Shown in pieces: positions 37,386-50,114 of a stretch of DNA of 64,000 nt (positions are counted from its first letter, which is position 1; each line of letters starts with the position of its first letter). This DNA is from Quillaja saponaria. Lineage: Eukaryota > Streptophyta > Magnoliopsida > Fabales > Quillajaceae. The DNA lies in the NCBI GenBank assembly GCA_029379385.1, contig CM055607.1, positions 7,502,001 to 7,566,000 of the forward strand, read 5' to 3'. The notes beneath the pieces were generated by a model. That model was given only the letters and a program-made list of their open reading frames with translations. It was not told the origin of the DNA and searched no databases. The position numbers and the translations under genes were made by a program.

Positions 37386-40300
37386 ATGGAGTCGACGGAA
37401 TCATCATACATGTCGTCTCCTGAAGGACCGAGGAGACGATCTTCAACATCACCACCGAAATCACCTACTTCAGGTCTCTGATCCGTTTTACTTTATCTAT
37501 ATTTGAACTTTTTTTTTCCTTAATTTTAGAATTGGCTTACAGTATAGTTACTTTTTTTTTTTTTCCCCACTGAGAATCGTTGCGCTGTTTCGAAATTATG
37601 GTAATGTTGCTGGATGTAAATAATGATACTCTATACCTTCAAAATGCAAAGCTTAACCCTAATGCCAAATTTTTGGATTGGTTGCTTGGAAAGTAGACAT
37701 GAAAGATAAGGAAACAGAAGTCAAGTTATAAGTCTTATTTGATTGCTGTGAGAAATCTGGACTGTCAAAAACTGAGCTAGCATATTCAACACGATTATAG
37801 TTATATAAGGTTTGCTGGTGGTCTTCCCCAGGCCTCATGTACTGAGATTTTCTGGATGTGTTTAACTTTCTTATATTTGTGGCTGTCCGATGAGAAATGA
37901 AGCTTATGTTGTTTTGTTTACATTAGCAAGAAATGATGAAATTGGTAAATGAATGAAAATGAAAATTTCATCCCCAAATTAATTTTGTTATTAGCATAGA
38001 AAATATCATATTTTCCTGGTTTGTTAGTGTTTTAAGAAACTGCTCTAGAAACTGTTCCAGATAAGAACTGATATCTTAGGGAAAAATAATTTATTGTCCG
38101 TAATTTTATGATTTATGCTTAAACTGAAAATTTAAATTGTTAAAGAGACGCAAACATGATGATGATCTATCTAAAAGTAAACTTTATTTTATCTTGCAAA
38201 CCAAAAGAATTTTCAATTTTCCGTAACAGGAAGTAAGTAGGCCCTGATGCTCTGTTGCTGCCCCTTTTATGGAATGATAGAGGGCTTAGTTTGGAATGTA
38301 ATTACTCCGATTTTTTACTCGTTTGGCTATTCCCTTGATGTAAGGTCTTGTTTCATTCTTGGAAATACCAGCAACTTAAAAGGAAAGTGCTCATACAGGG
38401 AAGTGGCAACAAATGGAAGATAAGTAGAAGGCTTCATGGGATTTAAGTTGTGCCCTCTCAGGGAGAACTAACTGTTGATAATATAGTAAATCTTCTGTCT
38501 GTGCATTTTCATTATATCAAAGGAATTTCTTGTGCTAAGTAAATCTTCATTTCTTTCATTTTGTACCTTTCTGTTCGTATAAATTTAAATTTCTGACATT
38601 TTAAACTTTTCTCCTGCTGCAACTAGGATACGAGTTCTTTGTTTTTAGTTCCCGACATGTCAAATTCCATCTTCTTTTTTGTTTATTTATTTCTGCTTAT
38701 TCTGATGCCATGCTTCCTTCTACTAGATTCTGCCGAGAAGCCAACATATGTTAGGTTTCTTGTATCAAATGCTGCAGCTGGATCTGTTATAGGAAAGGGT
38801 GGTTCAACAATCACCGATTTTCAGTCACAATCAGGGGCACGAATTCAGTTATCACGCAATCACGAGTTCTTCCCTGGAACAACTGATAGAATTATTATGG
38901 TATCCGGGACAATAAATGAAACAATAAAGGCTGTGGAACTCATTCTTTCCAAGTTGCTGAGTGAGGTGGTTTTTTGTGATTTAGATTTAACAATTTATTT
39001 GGGTACAAAGATGTTATGCATATCTATATAATAATTGAACTTTTATATTGTGGTTAGCTTCATACTGAGGAAGGTGATGATGTTGAGCCTAGAACAAAAG
39101 TGAGACTAATTGTTCCAAACAGCTCATGTGGTGGCCTAATTGGGAAAGGAGGCTCTACAATAAAGTAGGAAATCTTTTCCTTCTGCTTCTTACATAATAT
39201 TCTATATGGTAGAATCTATCCTTATGAATATTTACTGAAAAAGTATTCAACTCTCTGTATTCTTATTGTTGAGTGATTTCTGTACTTGAAACGTTTGTTC
39301 AACCTCACTTTACTTCTTACAACAAAGCTAAGGTAGACTCCTGTGTATGCATTTTTTTTACTTGACGAGTTAAATTTGGAAAATTGATCGCCAATTTAAA
39401 TAGAACAGCCCCAATGGACGAGATAGAGGTTTGTTTGACACAAACTTAAGTTAGCCAAGTACAGTGGTCTTTGCCAAATTTTTATTCTTTTGGATCTTCT
39501 GTTATTCAGTAAAAAGTGATACTCTCTCTTAACATTTTCTTGTAATAGTTATTTTATATTGTACTATCTTCTATCTACAAGTTTGCATCCCCAAGCAGCA
39601 GTTTTAAGGCTCAGCTGATATCTATCTTGGCCTTTGTGCAGGTCCTTTATTGAAGAATCTAAAGCTGGCATTAAAATATCTCCTCAGGACAATAATTACT
39701 TTGGGTTGAATGATAGGCTAGTGACACTGACAGGAACTTTAGAGGAACAGATGCATGGGATTGATTTGATTGTCTCTAAGCTAGCTGAAGATCCTCATTA
39801 TTCACAGTCTATGAACACCCCCTTCTCTTATCCAGGTTTTTGTTTTTATTTATCTACCCTGGTTTGGACTTACTGATCCTATCATATGCCCACTTTATCA
39901 TTCTGCAGTTATACAATTTTAAATTGTAAAGAACTGACAACATATTGAAAATGTTTAAAATTGGTTTTCTTTCTATCAAGTAAAAATTGTAAACTACCTC
40001 AATATTTGGTTGGCTCTTTGTAGCGTATGATCATGTTGGGTTAATGCATTGGTTAGATCTTTGTTGAAGTATGAATTAGAGTTTGGCTATCTTCATGTAC
40101 TGCATGTATCTATTGTTGCAGTGTACATTATCAATATCTTATTATTTGGAAACAGTTCTTATTTAGTAGTGACCATTTGGTTTAGTGAGACCTCCTTCAA
40201 GGTTGTTAAAAATTGGGATCTACCTAGGATTGTTAGAGGTCCTTAATGGATTGGATCGTGAATCTTGGATCATTAATTGTAAGAAACGTGGTCTCTTAAC

Positions 40301-43217
40301 ACAAGCACAACATTTAAAATGGCCAACAAAAGTAACTAAAGTAAGGTGTTCAAGTATCCCTCCATCTAAACTGAAAAAAAAAAAACATTAGAATAATCAA
40401 GTTATATCATCATACACAACATCATTGTCACCACTACTTCTGGGAATGCCAATATTATCACCAAAGAATGAAAAAAAAAAAAAAAAACTGAAACTCCTAT
40501 CCCTAAACAAGGCATGTAATTTGAACCTAAAAAACACAACAAAGGTAAAGCCATACTTACTGTGGCTTTATTTTGTTGAGAGAGAAGAAGTTAAACTATT
40601 AATGATGATTTTGGATTACATTGAAGTGTGCTTGTTGTAGCAAAAAAAAGGGTGTGCTTACATGTTTCTCATTGAACACGAGAGAAGAGAGCTAGTGTGG
40701 CTATCATTGGGTTCTCTCCCTTTTTTTTAATGTCAAAATCTTGCCCTAATTGAGTGTTTTAAGTCCCTTTCATGGGCTGCACTTAAAATATGCTAGTTGG
40801 GCCTCAGGAAACAATTAATACCAAAACCCAAACTAAAAAGAGGTTTAAGAACACCGACAAAAACCACAAAAACACCGTAGTTCTCCAAAGGATCTTCTCT
40901 TTCTTCTTATGCCCCAAACCCCTAAAGCTAATCAACAGCATAGTCTCCTAACTTTGTGGACAAAGCCTTTCTCCTTAAAGATGTTGGCTTTCACTTGTAT
41001 AGTTTTATATAGATATCTTCTATCTTGTTTATTTGAAGTTAGTTTATGTTTTCCTTGACAGTTTAATATGTCTTGGAAAGGGTTGTCCTAAGGGTTCATA
41101 TTTATGAAAGTTGTAGTTAGGGAAAAAGGAATCGTCAAGGACAATAAATATTGAAACAAGAGACTGGTAATTAACAAAAAATTGCATTGAACATTAAATA
41201 TCTGGTCTAGACATCTATTTACCATTTCTTACTGGCTTTACCAACATATGTGCCTTTTTTTTATTTTCTTAATATTGATTTCATAATAGGACTTCTTATG
41301 CATTGGAGTATAAAGTTAATTTTTATTTTTTTTCAAGGCTATGAGATTTAGAAAAACTACTTGCTAATATTTTAACTTTTATTTTTTAGGAAGAAATATA
41401 TGAGGTCTTTAGTTGTAATTTCTGAATTAAATATGATTTTAGAACAGAAAAGAACTCAATGACCTCATGCAAAATAGCCCTCCCACGGTTTGAACCTGTG
41501 ATGTGATCTCATATGATATCAATTGGCACATGAAGTAGCCATTGTGCCAACTGCCAAAAGACGGAGACTTAAGTCATGTTTCTCCTTTATTCCTTTTGAA
41601 TTCGGTCATACTCCCTTTGCTAATATGTCTTCTTTGGGATACATACTATTGATTTGTGGGGAATCCAAATCTACTCAAGCTTCATTTAGATAAACATCAT
41701 AGATTGTTGCGACATTCCAAACTAAAACTACCATTGAAGTTTTTCACCACCAAAGCTACCTTGTCCTCTAAAAAAAGTTTTTATGCACCATAGACCATTC
41801 AAATTTTCATCCTAATTTTAATTGCATAGCAGAATAATTTTTCCCAGTAGATCTAAGTAAATTAGGCCTCATTGCACAGTGACTTATTAGTACTGGTAAA
41901 AATAAAATTGAGCCAGTGGCTGACTTTGATGGAAGTCTACTAACAGTAGTGAACATTCTACAGCTGGCATTTTTTTTTTTTTTTTGATAGTTAAAAATTA
42001 GCTTAGCTGATAAATTTATTTTTGATGAAAAGAGATATTTCAATGTCATAAAGTTCGAGGTTTTTGTGTTTGGTTACTAATCTTACATTTGTTTATGATT
42101 GTTACATGATGGTGGTTAAGGTGTACTTAGAATAGTTTTGTTTGGTTGATTATATTATGCATGAAATAAATAGTGTGAATGCCATGCCTGGTAAGTTCTC
42201 CTTAACTTGGATTTTTATGCATTCCATATACATGTGTTCTTCCTTCTGTTGCAACAGCAGCATACAATGCGACAAGCTACGGACCAAATGGGGCTGGAGG
42301 GAAGTTTCCGAACAACAAGGTTCTCTATTTTCGTTTTCAAGTTTTAATCTTATTAGTGGTTGATGATGTTATCACATTGACAAGTACTCAGATAAAAGGG
42401 AGAAAATGGAAAATGCAAAATGCATAGATTACCTTTTGGTTGTTCAGAGAAAGGCTCATTCAAATGTTTGTTAAGAAAGTCATAACTTCCATGCAAGGGT
42501 TCTCTTGTGCTATACTTGTCATAAATCAGTGGGAATTTTGCTACTGGGTCTTCTTTGTGACCTTCAGGGTTTTTGTGGACGTTAAGTATTGTTCCACTGA
42601 AGCAAACATATAAGTAGCAATTGTAGTATCCAGTGAAACTCTGATGTTGGAGTTGATAGAAATCCTCACGTCATATTACTTGCTTGCTTGATTAGTCTTC
42701 ATTCACTTATGGCCTTCCATTGTTTTCTAGGAGGATCAAAGTAACTCAGTGACCATTGGCGTTGCTGATGGGCACATAGGGTTGGTTGTTGGTCGTGGAG
42801 GGAGGAATATAATGGAAATTAGTCAGGTAAGTCAATGGCCAACAGGATCATATGGTTCAATATCATTACCAACACACTAACCTATAGCAGTCCATTTCTG
42901 CAGATTAGTGGGGCGAGGATAAAGATTTCAGATAGAGATGATTTCTTACCTGGAACAACTGATAGGTATAAAATGAATTCATTGAGTTACTGATTGCCCC
43001 TTCTTCTGCCTCCCGTCTATTTCCCAATCCTTCAAGTGGGAGAATCATCAACCTGATGCTTCTTAGCATGATATTACTGGTCACAAAAGTCTTAGCTGCT
43101 TCTGTCCTGCCTAATTGCAGGAAAGTTACTATAACAGGTTCGCAGAGAGCAGTCCGTGCAGCCGAATCTATGATATTGCAGAAGGTAGCCTATGCCTCTG
43201 AGAGAGCAATGGAGTAG
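37386..43217 (+). CDS. Three-KH-domain RNA-binding protein (BTR1/PCBP-like)
   Basis: Eight exons (37386-37473, 38727-38965, 39058-39164, 39642-39835, 42258-42319, 42731-42826, 42904-42965, 43121-43217) give 314 residues without lesions. The three KH domains show their RNA-contacting GXXG loops: [11 protein letters not shown] (GKGG at 52-55), [11 protein letters not shown] (138-141) and [11 protein letters not shown] (251-254). KH1 and KH3 share the LPGTTDR/FPGTTDR motif after the loop. The short N-terminus is Ser/Pro/Arg-rich ([20 protein letters not shown]). This layout is that of plant PCBP/Nova-like proteins such as Arabidopsis BTR1 (At5g04430), which binds viral and cellular RNA; RNA binding is firm here, targets are not known. 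The acceptor of exon 5 is a NAGNAG-like CAGCAG (42255-42260), so two isoforms differing by one Ala are possible. Intron 4 (about 2.4 kb) hosts a SINE-like insertion. Confidence 0.93.
41460..41578 (-). mobile_element. tRNA-derived SINE-like sequence in KH intron 4
   Basis: Read on the minus strand, GTTGGCACAATGGCTAC is a good pol III box A, and about 60 bases later CACAGGTTCAAACCGTG is a near-perfect box B. This is a tRNA-like head as in plant SINEs. It is not a tRNA gene: no acceptor stem or anticodon arm can be folded at tRNA spacing. The 3' tail and target duplication are unclear. Confidence 0.5.
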
Positions 43218-44012
43218 TTTGCAAGTTTTCTCATCAGTTGTTGTGGAGATGCTTAGCAGTGCAGCTTGCGAATTCCTTATACATCGGTGATTTTTGAATA
43301 AATTCTCATCAGATGATAAGTTGGGGAACCTAAATACTGTTGTAGGAGAGATAATTCTTTTTCTTTTGTAAGGGAGAGTATTTATGTAGGAATTCTTAAT
43401 TCTTATCAGAACGCCGACTGAAGGGAGTTTTATTGAGAAAGCCATGTTTGCTCAACAGAATATAGCAATTAACATTATATTATTTTTGTGTATTGTCATT
43501 GAATACTTACTTGAGATAGCATTTGAGATTTCTCGTGAGAATATAAAATTTTTCTTCTTAACTGCTAGTAAATATGATTGTTACTGATGAAGTGACTCTT
43601 TTTTTTTTTTTGTTGGGAACAGTCACTGACCTTTCAATGGCATCTAGTCTGGATGTTGCCCTAGTTTGACCTTTCATTATAAGAACATATGAATCCCTAG
43701 TTTCTTAGTTACTAGATGTTGACCTTGTTTGACAAGGTAGGTTTCCCGTAATCTTGATGGTTGTTTGTATATTAGTCAGGGAAAACAAGAAATAATCGTA
43801 CTTTTTATTTTTGGGGTATAATTTAGAAACGCTCAAACTCAGTATTGAGAATGGAGAAATGATAATAACTATTTGAGCTAACCTCTTATGGTAACATGAC
43901 TATACCTTTCAATCTTTTATTTATTTGTATGTTCGATTTGCTGAGATCCACCTTGTATATAATTGTGTTGTATGTACTTGGAAATGTAATTGGAGGGAGC
44001 ACATTGTGAATG

Positions 44013-44120
44013 CAAGATTGAGTTGATTTAACAACCAGTGCGAGTGTGTATTTTCCATTTCCGAGGCAAGATTGAGTTGATTTAACAACCAGTGCGAGTG
44101 TGTATTTTCCATTTCCGAGG
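44013..44120. repeat. 54-bp tandem duplication
   Basis: Two identical copies (44013-44066, 44067-44120) begin CAAGATTGAGTTGATTTAAC. They lie downstream of the KH gene in non-coding DNA and look recent. Confidence 0.95.
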
Positions 44121-44558
44121 CATTAGTTGCTGCCACCACACGTATGACGTTGGCAAGTAAGCTATATATAAAAGATTACATACTATAATTAATTATTTGA
44201 TCACATGCAGAAAGGCTATTAATATTCTATTGAGCGCAGTATATTACTGATAATGACAATAAGTGACCAGTGTATTTAAACATCAATAAGTAATTTTCTT
44301 ATATATTAATCTGTAACTTACAATATACTGATAATGACACATAATAACAGTAGTAGTAAGTACATGGTATATAGGACGATCTAAGTACGTGCACTCATGC
44401 AAACTTCCCATCACACACTTGATGAAATTATGCATGATTCATGAGGTGATGAAGTCGTGCATTTTGTGCAATTTATTTTGAAATCACATGCAGATTCCAA
44501 AAGACAATTGAATGCTACATAAACTTAAAAGAAACGATACTCAAGTTTCATGATATAT

Positions 44559-45167
44559 TCATGGAAACTCATTATCATCTCCTCCACCACCATATCCTGA
44601 CCCGTAACCCGAACCATAACCAGAGCCACTACCGTATCCAGAACCATTACCACCACCTCCTCCGCCTCCACCGCCACCACCACCACCTCCTCCTCCTCCC
44701 CCTCTTCCTCCTCCATGGCCATAGCCACTCCCACTTCCATATCCAGAGCCATAACCAGAACCACCTCCTAAGCCTCCTCCTCCACCACCACCTTCACCTC
44801 TGCCACCCCCACCGCCTCCACCACCACCGTTTCCACCACCAGAACCATACCCAGATCCACTTCCGGACCCATATCCAGATCCACCAGACCCTCCACCTCC
44901 TCCTCTACCACCACCGCCTCCTCCTCCTCCTCCTCCCAACCCACCACCATACCCAGAACCACCCCCTGATCCATACCCAGACCCGTATCCAGAACCCGAA
45001 CCCAATCCACCACGGCCTCCTCCTCCACCACCTCCACTTCCTCCACCACCACCACCACCACCAACAACTTTTTTACCAGCAAGTTCCCTTGGCCATCTAG
45101 CAGCAAGGGCCAGGTCCACAACAATCAAAAAAATGAATGCAGCACCTATGACCCGGGAGCTGGCCAT
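44559..45167 (-). CDS. Secreted glycine-rich protein (cell-wall GRP)
   Basis: A single exon of 202 residues. I start it at the ATG at 45167 (MASSRVIGAAFIFLIVVDLA), since the longer frame begins only with GTG. A signal peptide of about 24 residues (ending ALAARW) is followed by a short charged stretch (PRELAGKKVV). About 150 residues of glycine-rich repeats then alternate poly-Gly blocks (GGGGGGG) with GYGSGSGYGSG-type units. The end is GGGDDNEFP. Plant GRPs of this class are exported and thought to be structural wall components. The number of Gly blocks is prone to slippage, and the antisense frame gives a spurious His-rich ORF. A canonical TATA box lies upstream (45321-45329). Confidence 0.88.
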   Translation of the reverse strand: MASSRVIGAAFIFLIVVDLALAARWPRELAGKKVVGGGGGGGGSGGGGGGGRGGLGSGSGYGSGYGSGGGSGYGGGLGGGGGGGGGGRGGGGGSGGSGYGSGSGSGYGSGGGNGGGGGGGGGRGEGGGGGGGLGGGSGYGSGYGSGSGYGHGGGRGGGGGGGGGGGGGGGGGGNGSGYGSGSGYGSGYGSGYGGGGDDNEFP

Positions 45168-45320
45168 TTTCCTCACCTCTCAAAAGCTCAAAGTGGGCAA
45201 CTAGTGGAAATGAGAACAATGCGATTTTAGTGTTTGTGTACGTAGTAGTATATCCTATATGAGAAAACAAATTAATTGTACTTAGATTTGTGAGTGAAGA
45301 GGTTTGAGTTAAGGGTCCTC

Positions 45321-45329
45321 TATTTATAG
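45321..45329 (-). promoter_or_regulatory. TATA box of the glycine-rich protein gene
   Basis: CTATAAATA on the minus strand, in a less AT-rich context (CCCTATAAATAGAGGACC), about 154 bases upstream of the ATG. It is a textbook plant TATA box. Confidence 0.7.
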
Positions 45330-46750
45330 GGCATTAAAGTAAAGCTTTCCAAACTTTGTCAAATTCTAGTAGCTTCTGTTTTACACATAGAATGATCATA
45401 GAATACTGATTGATGATAAGTGTAGCTAGCTAGTAAGGAACGTATCTGCTAGGATTTGATTTAGTGGTGGGGATGGCGGTGGTGCTTTATTGTAGGTGGT
45501 CATATATTTGATAGTGGAACTGTCTTCTTCTTGTCTTCATGCATATATTTCCTAAGTCCTATAGAATAAAGTTTACTTCCACTTTTGACCTCATCAAGGC
45601 TCTTTTATTTTTTATACACACTAATGAAAATAGGACCAATAAAATTTGCATTCAGAATTTGTCAATCTGTTCATTACTGAAGTTTCCTTGCAATAAAACT
45701 CTTGTGATCATGGTATATGTGTCTACTCTTATAAGCCTCATATGGTGTTTGTATTGTGTTTGCTGATTAATGTCATGTTATAACCTTAAATATAATTGGT
45801 ATATTATATTATGTTCGTCTAATAATAAAAAAAATATATATATTTTTTATTATCTACATGAGGTCAATCTTATTAGAAAAATCATAAGAAATAAAATATT
45901 TATAGATTTTTTTCGTTTAGACGTGAACAACTGACCGTTTATATAATTCCATTAATAAATTATTATGAATTAATCTATTCTCTTCATCTGAATATGTCTT
46001 TTTTTTGATAAAAATATTAGTAAAGACTTATTTTCTTTCTAAAAATTAAAATTTTAAAGAATAAACAACTCATTATGATCATCATATATAACATAGTACG
46101 ATCAAATTTTGACTTTGAATCTTGCTTTCATCTCAATCGCTTCGTGTAAACGTATCTCGATAAGATTGTCGTTCATATATTCCAGCTAGCACTCATCATA
46201 AAGTTTTCAATGCATTATCATAAAAAACAAGTGTACAAAAAATGGGAGACTCAGGTCATCTAGGTCTCCAAGTGTCATCTCACCCATTTTGCTTGAAATG
46301 CATTTGCTAGCACTTGGAAAAATTGTCAACCACAGACATCCACTATACAAACCTACCAAAAAGCTCTCATATATGTATAGTGGGATTTGTTTACTTTCTT
46401 CAAATCTACGCTTAGAGTGACAATTGGCATTATATAGACTTCAATCATAGCTTCTCTACACTCTGCTTTTCAATCATAACAAAACTAATACATCCATTGT
46501 ATCCCACTACCACCAAAATAGAATAGAATTCAAACTAAAATGGACAACAGCTACGTATTGCTGTGTGTGAATACAATTAAATTCTATTTCCATTATTGTT
46601 TGTCTAGTTATAATTTGTTGATATGCATGTAAATCGTGCTTAATCATCAACTTGTTTTATATTTGTTTCGTAGGTTTACCTTCCCGTCAAACAACTTTTC
46701 TAGGATAATGTAAAGATATTTAATGAGATAATGAGAATGACCATATCTAT

Positions 46751-48790
46751 TTACACTTCATTTGTACAATTTAAAAAATTTATTAAGTATTACGCGAATT
46801 TTGTATAGAAGCAGGAGAAATTACATTAAGTATTATCTTCTTATAATAGTATTTAAATCTCATAATGAGACCCACAGGGTGTGGTTCAAGTGGTAATGTA
46901 CGCTTAAACTTGGTTGAGAGATCTATGTGATGTCAGGAGTTCGAGCTCACAGGAAAATACTTGTGAAAGAGGTAATCGGAATTAGGCTCATACCTAAAGA
47001 GTTTGAGGGTACTCGTGAGAAACCAAAAAAAAAAAAAAAATCTTAAAATGGGATATTTATAAAGGTTCATAACCAATCAACAATGCAATTATCTTTATCT
47101 TTATCATAGCAATGTATAAGTTTTACTTTGTAGTATAATGATAGATTAATTCTTCAATCCCTATTTTTGTTCTGCATCTCCATGTACAACACTTTTCATA
47201 ATTCAATATATAATGATATTCTTATGTCTTACAATCATAATACCGAATTGCAAGTACTTAATTTATATTGGGATTTTGAATAGATAGTCAATTTAGACTA
47301 TTCATAATCATCTGATTTGAATCTTGAAATAATTTCTAGGTACACTTTGTATAAAAAATTTGACACACCCTAGAGGACTTTTTGGATTATTTGATGGATT
47401 GTAAAAAAATATTAAAATTCTGGTCTTTTAACTACATTATAACTTTTAGTATAATTGATCGATCATGATATATTAGCCAATTTCACCGATTGACCCATGC
47501 TAAAATTTATTAATAATGGCTTGATTTTGCAAGTGACTTTATATAGGATCAACGTGCCAACTCCATCGGTATTAATCAATTTGGCCTATTGAAATAGTTT
47601 TTTTTTTAATTCGATCTGTTTGAGTTATGTCCATATAGTTAATTTGAAATTTATGTTTATGTGATCTAAGATAACGTATGAATTTTAGCCATTTAAAACT
47701 ATAGTCAATTTAGTAGTCATTTTGTAGAAGACATCAAGCCTTATCAATTCGGCGAATTTAACTTTATCTGGCCTATTAGCCAATTTGGCCAATTTAGCAT
47801 ATTATGGTCTAATGGTTTATTATTTTTGCTAGTGTTAAATTTTTGTCAAATGCACATTATGGAATTATATGGTCATTAATATAATGGGCTAAAGCCACCA
47901 GTTATGCTGTAAGCTATAAATTTAGCCATAAGCCATCAATTGGGCTGAAATGGCCTATTTTAGATCGAAGACTATAATTCCGCTTATTGCTAAAATCTAA
48001 TTGGGTTTTATGACTTTTTTTCATCAAAATATTTTTAGTGGTCTATTTCGGCTAAATTGAATACCAACTCAGCCACTCATTCGGCCTAGTCGCCAATTTT
48101 ACCAATAATACAAAATTAGTCTATTTTAACCAAATTTTCAAGTTATTTAGTATGGCCTAATTGGTCAAAATTTTCAATATATTCACATATGTTGGCTGAT
48201 TTTGGCCTTTGACCATTTAGGTTAAACTGTTGACCGATCTTGCCAAATTCATTCTATTGCAAGTCGATTTTTTTTGCGACAAATGAAGCTGAAGTGAAAA
48301 CGTCTATATAAATTTTTATTGCCATTCACATTGGCATTTGAAAGCATTGTTGATATCTCATTTGTGCAATTTGAAATTTTTATTAGGTATTATATTAAAA
48401 AGTGAGAAAATTGTAAAGAGTTAGATATGGTTATGGGAAATTTAAGGAGAAGTTATATTAAGTTTCATCTTATTGTAATATTTTTTAAACCCTAAGGGAT
48501 TTATTTGTAAATGTCCCTAATCAAATCAATAATACATTTATTTTTATCTTTATCCTAAGAAAGTGCTTTCCTTGTAATTTATTTTCATTGCTTAGTATAA
48601 TAATAGATCCTCCAACCTTATTTTTTGTTATTCATTTTCATCTACTACACTTTCAATAATTCAATATGTAATGAAATCCTTAATTCCTTATGTCTTATCA
48701 CTATAATACGTACTTTCCGTGGTTTTGAACCGATAACCAATCTAAGTTAATCTCAATCATTTGATTTGAGTTTTGGAATAATTTTCTGGC
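46751..48790. mobile_element. Decayed element with two direct repeats (LTR-like)
   Basis: Two long diverged direct repeats, 46751-47340 (interrupted by a SINE) and 48351-48790, share ordered matches: TCATTTGT(A/G)CAATTT; ATTAAGTATTATCTTCTTAT against ATTAAGTTTCATCTTATTGT; TAGTATAATGATAGAT against TAGTATAATAATAGAT; and ACTTTTCATAATTCAATATA against ACTTTCAATAATTCAATATG. The roughly 1 kb between them has no protein-coding potential. This fits a small non-autonomous LTR retroelement (LARD/TRIM-like). No clear primer-binding site, polypurine tract or target duplication was found, so a plain segmental duplication remains possible. Confidence 0.5.
46868..47038 (+). mobile_element. tRNA-derived SINE with poly(A) tail and target-site duplication
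   Basis: A box A (TGTGGTTCAAGTGGTAATG, about 46879-46897) and a box B (AGGAGTTCGAGCTCACA, about 46937-46953) stand at SINE spacing, and the element ends in about 16 A. Flanks AATCTCATAATG (46856-46867) and AATCTTAAAATG (47039-47050) match at 10 of 12 positions, a target-site duplication. It sits inside the left direct repeat of the LTR-like element; the right repeat lacks it, which confirms the insertion. Confidence 0.85.
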
Positions 48791-50114
48791 ATGATTCGTT
48801 TTTTGTGCTATCAATCAGAATATGTACAGTTGTGATAGATGAAGTGGTGCATAATTAGCATTTTCTTTTTGGATTTTAATCTATACAACGGTAAGAACAT
48901 CTCCCTCCCAATTTAATTTTTTTCTAGTTCGATTGTAGTTTAAGCACAAGCCCTTTAACTTAAAATATTCAAGTTCAATAACCATCAAGATATTGAATTA
49001 GTCTTCCTAAATAATTTGCAATTAGGAATGAAATCCAATAGGTACTGATCAAAATAACAAAATAAAGGCATAATCTCAAATGAGATCTACAACGGTTAGA
49101 TATGGTATATGCTTATAGTTATAATACACGAATAGAAAGATACATAAACCTGAAAATCATGACGTGTTTTTCACAATTAAGAATGTAATTAATTGTCAAA
49201 ATTTTGTTTAATGACATTCTAGATACTTATCTTGTTAGAAGGACGAGTAGATATGCTTTATCATAACTTGTCATTCTTATTCAAAATACATAATATGTAC
49301 ACAGTTAGATATGGTATCTCATGACGTGTTCTTCCCAATTCAAGAATCTCAATTGTCTGAAAATGACAATTGTCTACATGTAATGTGGGCAAATATTATT
49401 GGTTATATAATTTGTCGTTTTTAATTTACAAATACATGTTGTCCTAGATCATATATATATATATAAACCAGTCGATTATGTCTTACGTGAAATTGTTCAG
49501 TGTGTATTCTCCCACTCAAGTTATCTCATTTTTCTTCTTTGGTTTCCATCATCATGATTTTCAGAGCTACAAGTTACTCACACAAAATTACATAACATTC
49601 GTCAACATTAACTATACATATACTAATCAAATCAATGATTTACTAAAGTCAAATTTCATACCACACCTTTCCTCAATTCAAGGTACATATATTCCTTAAA
49701 TTGATTTGCTTCCATTGTATTTTTCCTGAATTTGTCATGATCCTATATATTTTTCGCTTTTGATTCGATGGATGCATGGATACAATTTCTTAGGGAGGAA
49801 ATGGGTGCAAGATTTGGTTTTGATGTGTGCTGATAATGGAGGCTCAAACCCAACATGATGTTTGAGAAGCAATGGAGGGTGGTATGATCAGTATAAGTGG
49901 TATATAAATCTGGAATTGCCCAAAAAAATGTTTACATGTCTAAAAATGGTTTCTTCAAGTCCATAAATTTCCGTAATAATTTTTTATTTTAATATGTCTC
50001 AAACCTTTTATATTATATCAAATTAAAAAATGTAAGCATCTTAATTTGTTTTCAAAATAATCACAGCTTATATTGTGAGAGAGAAATATAATTTAAATAA
50101 CAATATATTCAAGG

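Noticed and set aside
37118..37423. ORF overlapping the KH gene start
   Set aside because: It covers the 5' UTR in another frame; the KH frame starts at 37386 and continues through matched splice sites.
41460..41578. tRNA gene
   Set aside because: Only the A and B boxes fit; acceptor and anticodon stems do not pair, so a SINE head is the better reading.
44561..45100. His/Leu-rich ORF on the plus strand
   Set aside because: It is the antisense shadow of the glycine-rich protein; GGN codons read backwards give NCC/CCN-derived His and Leu runs.
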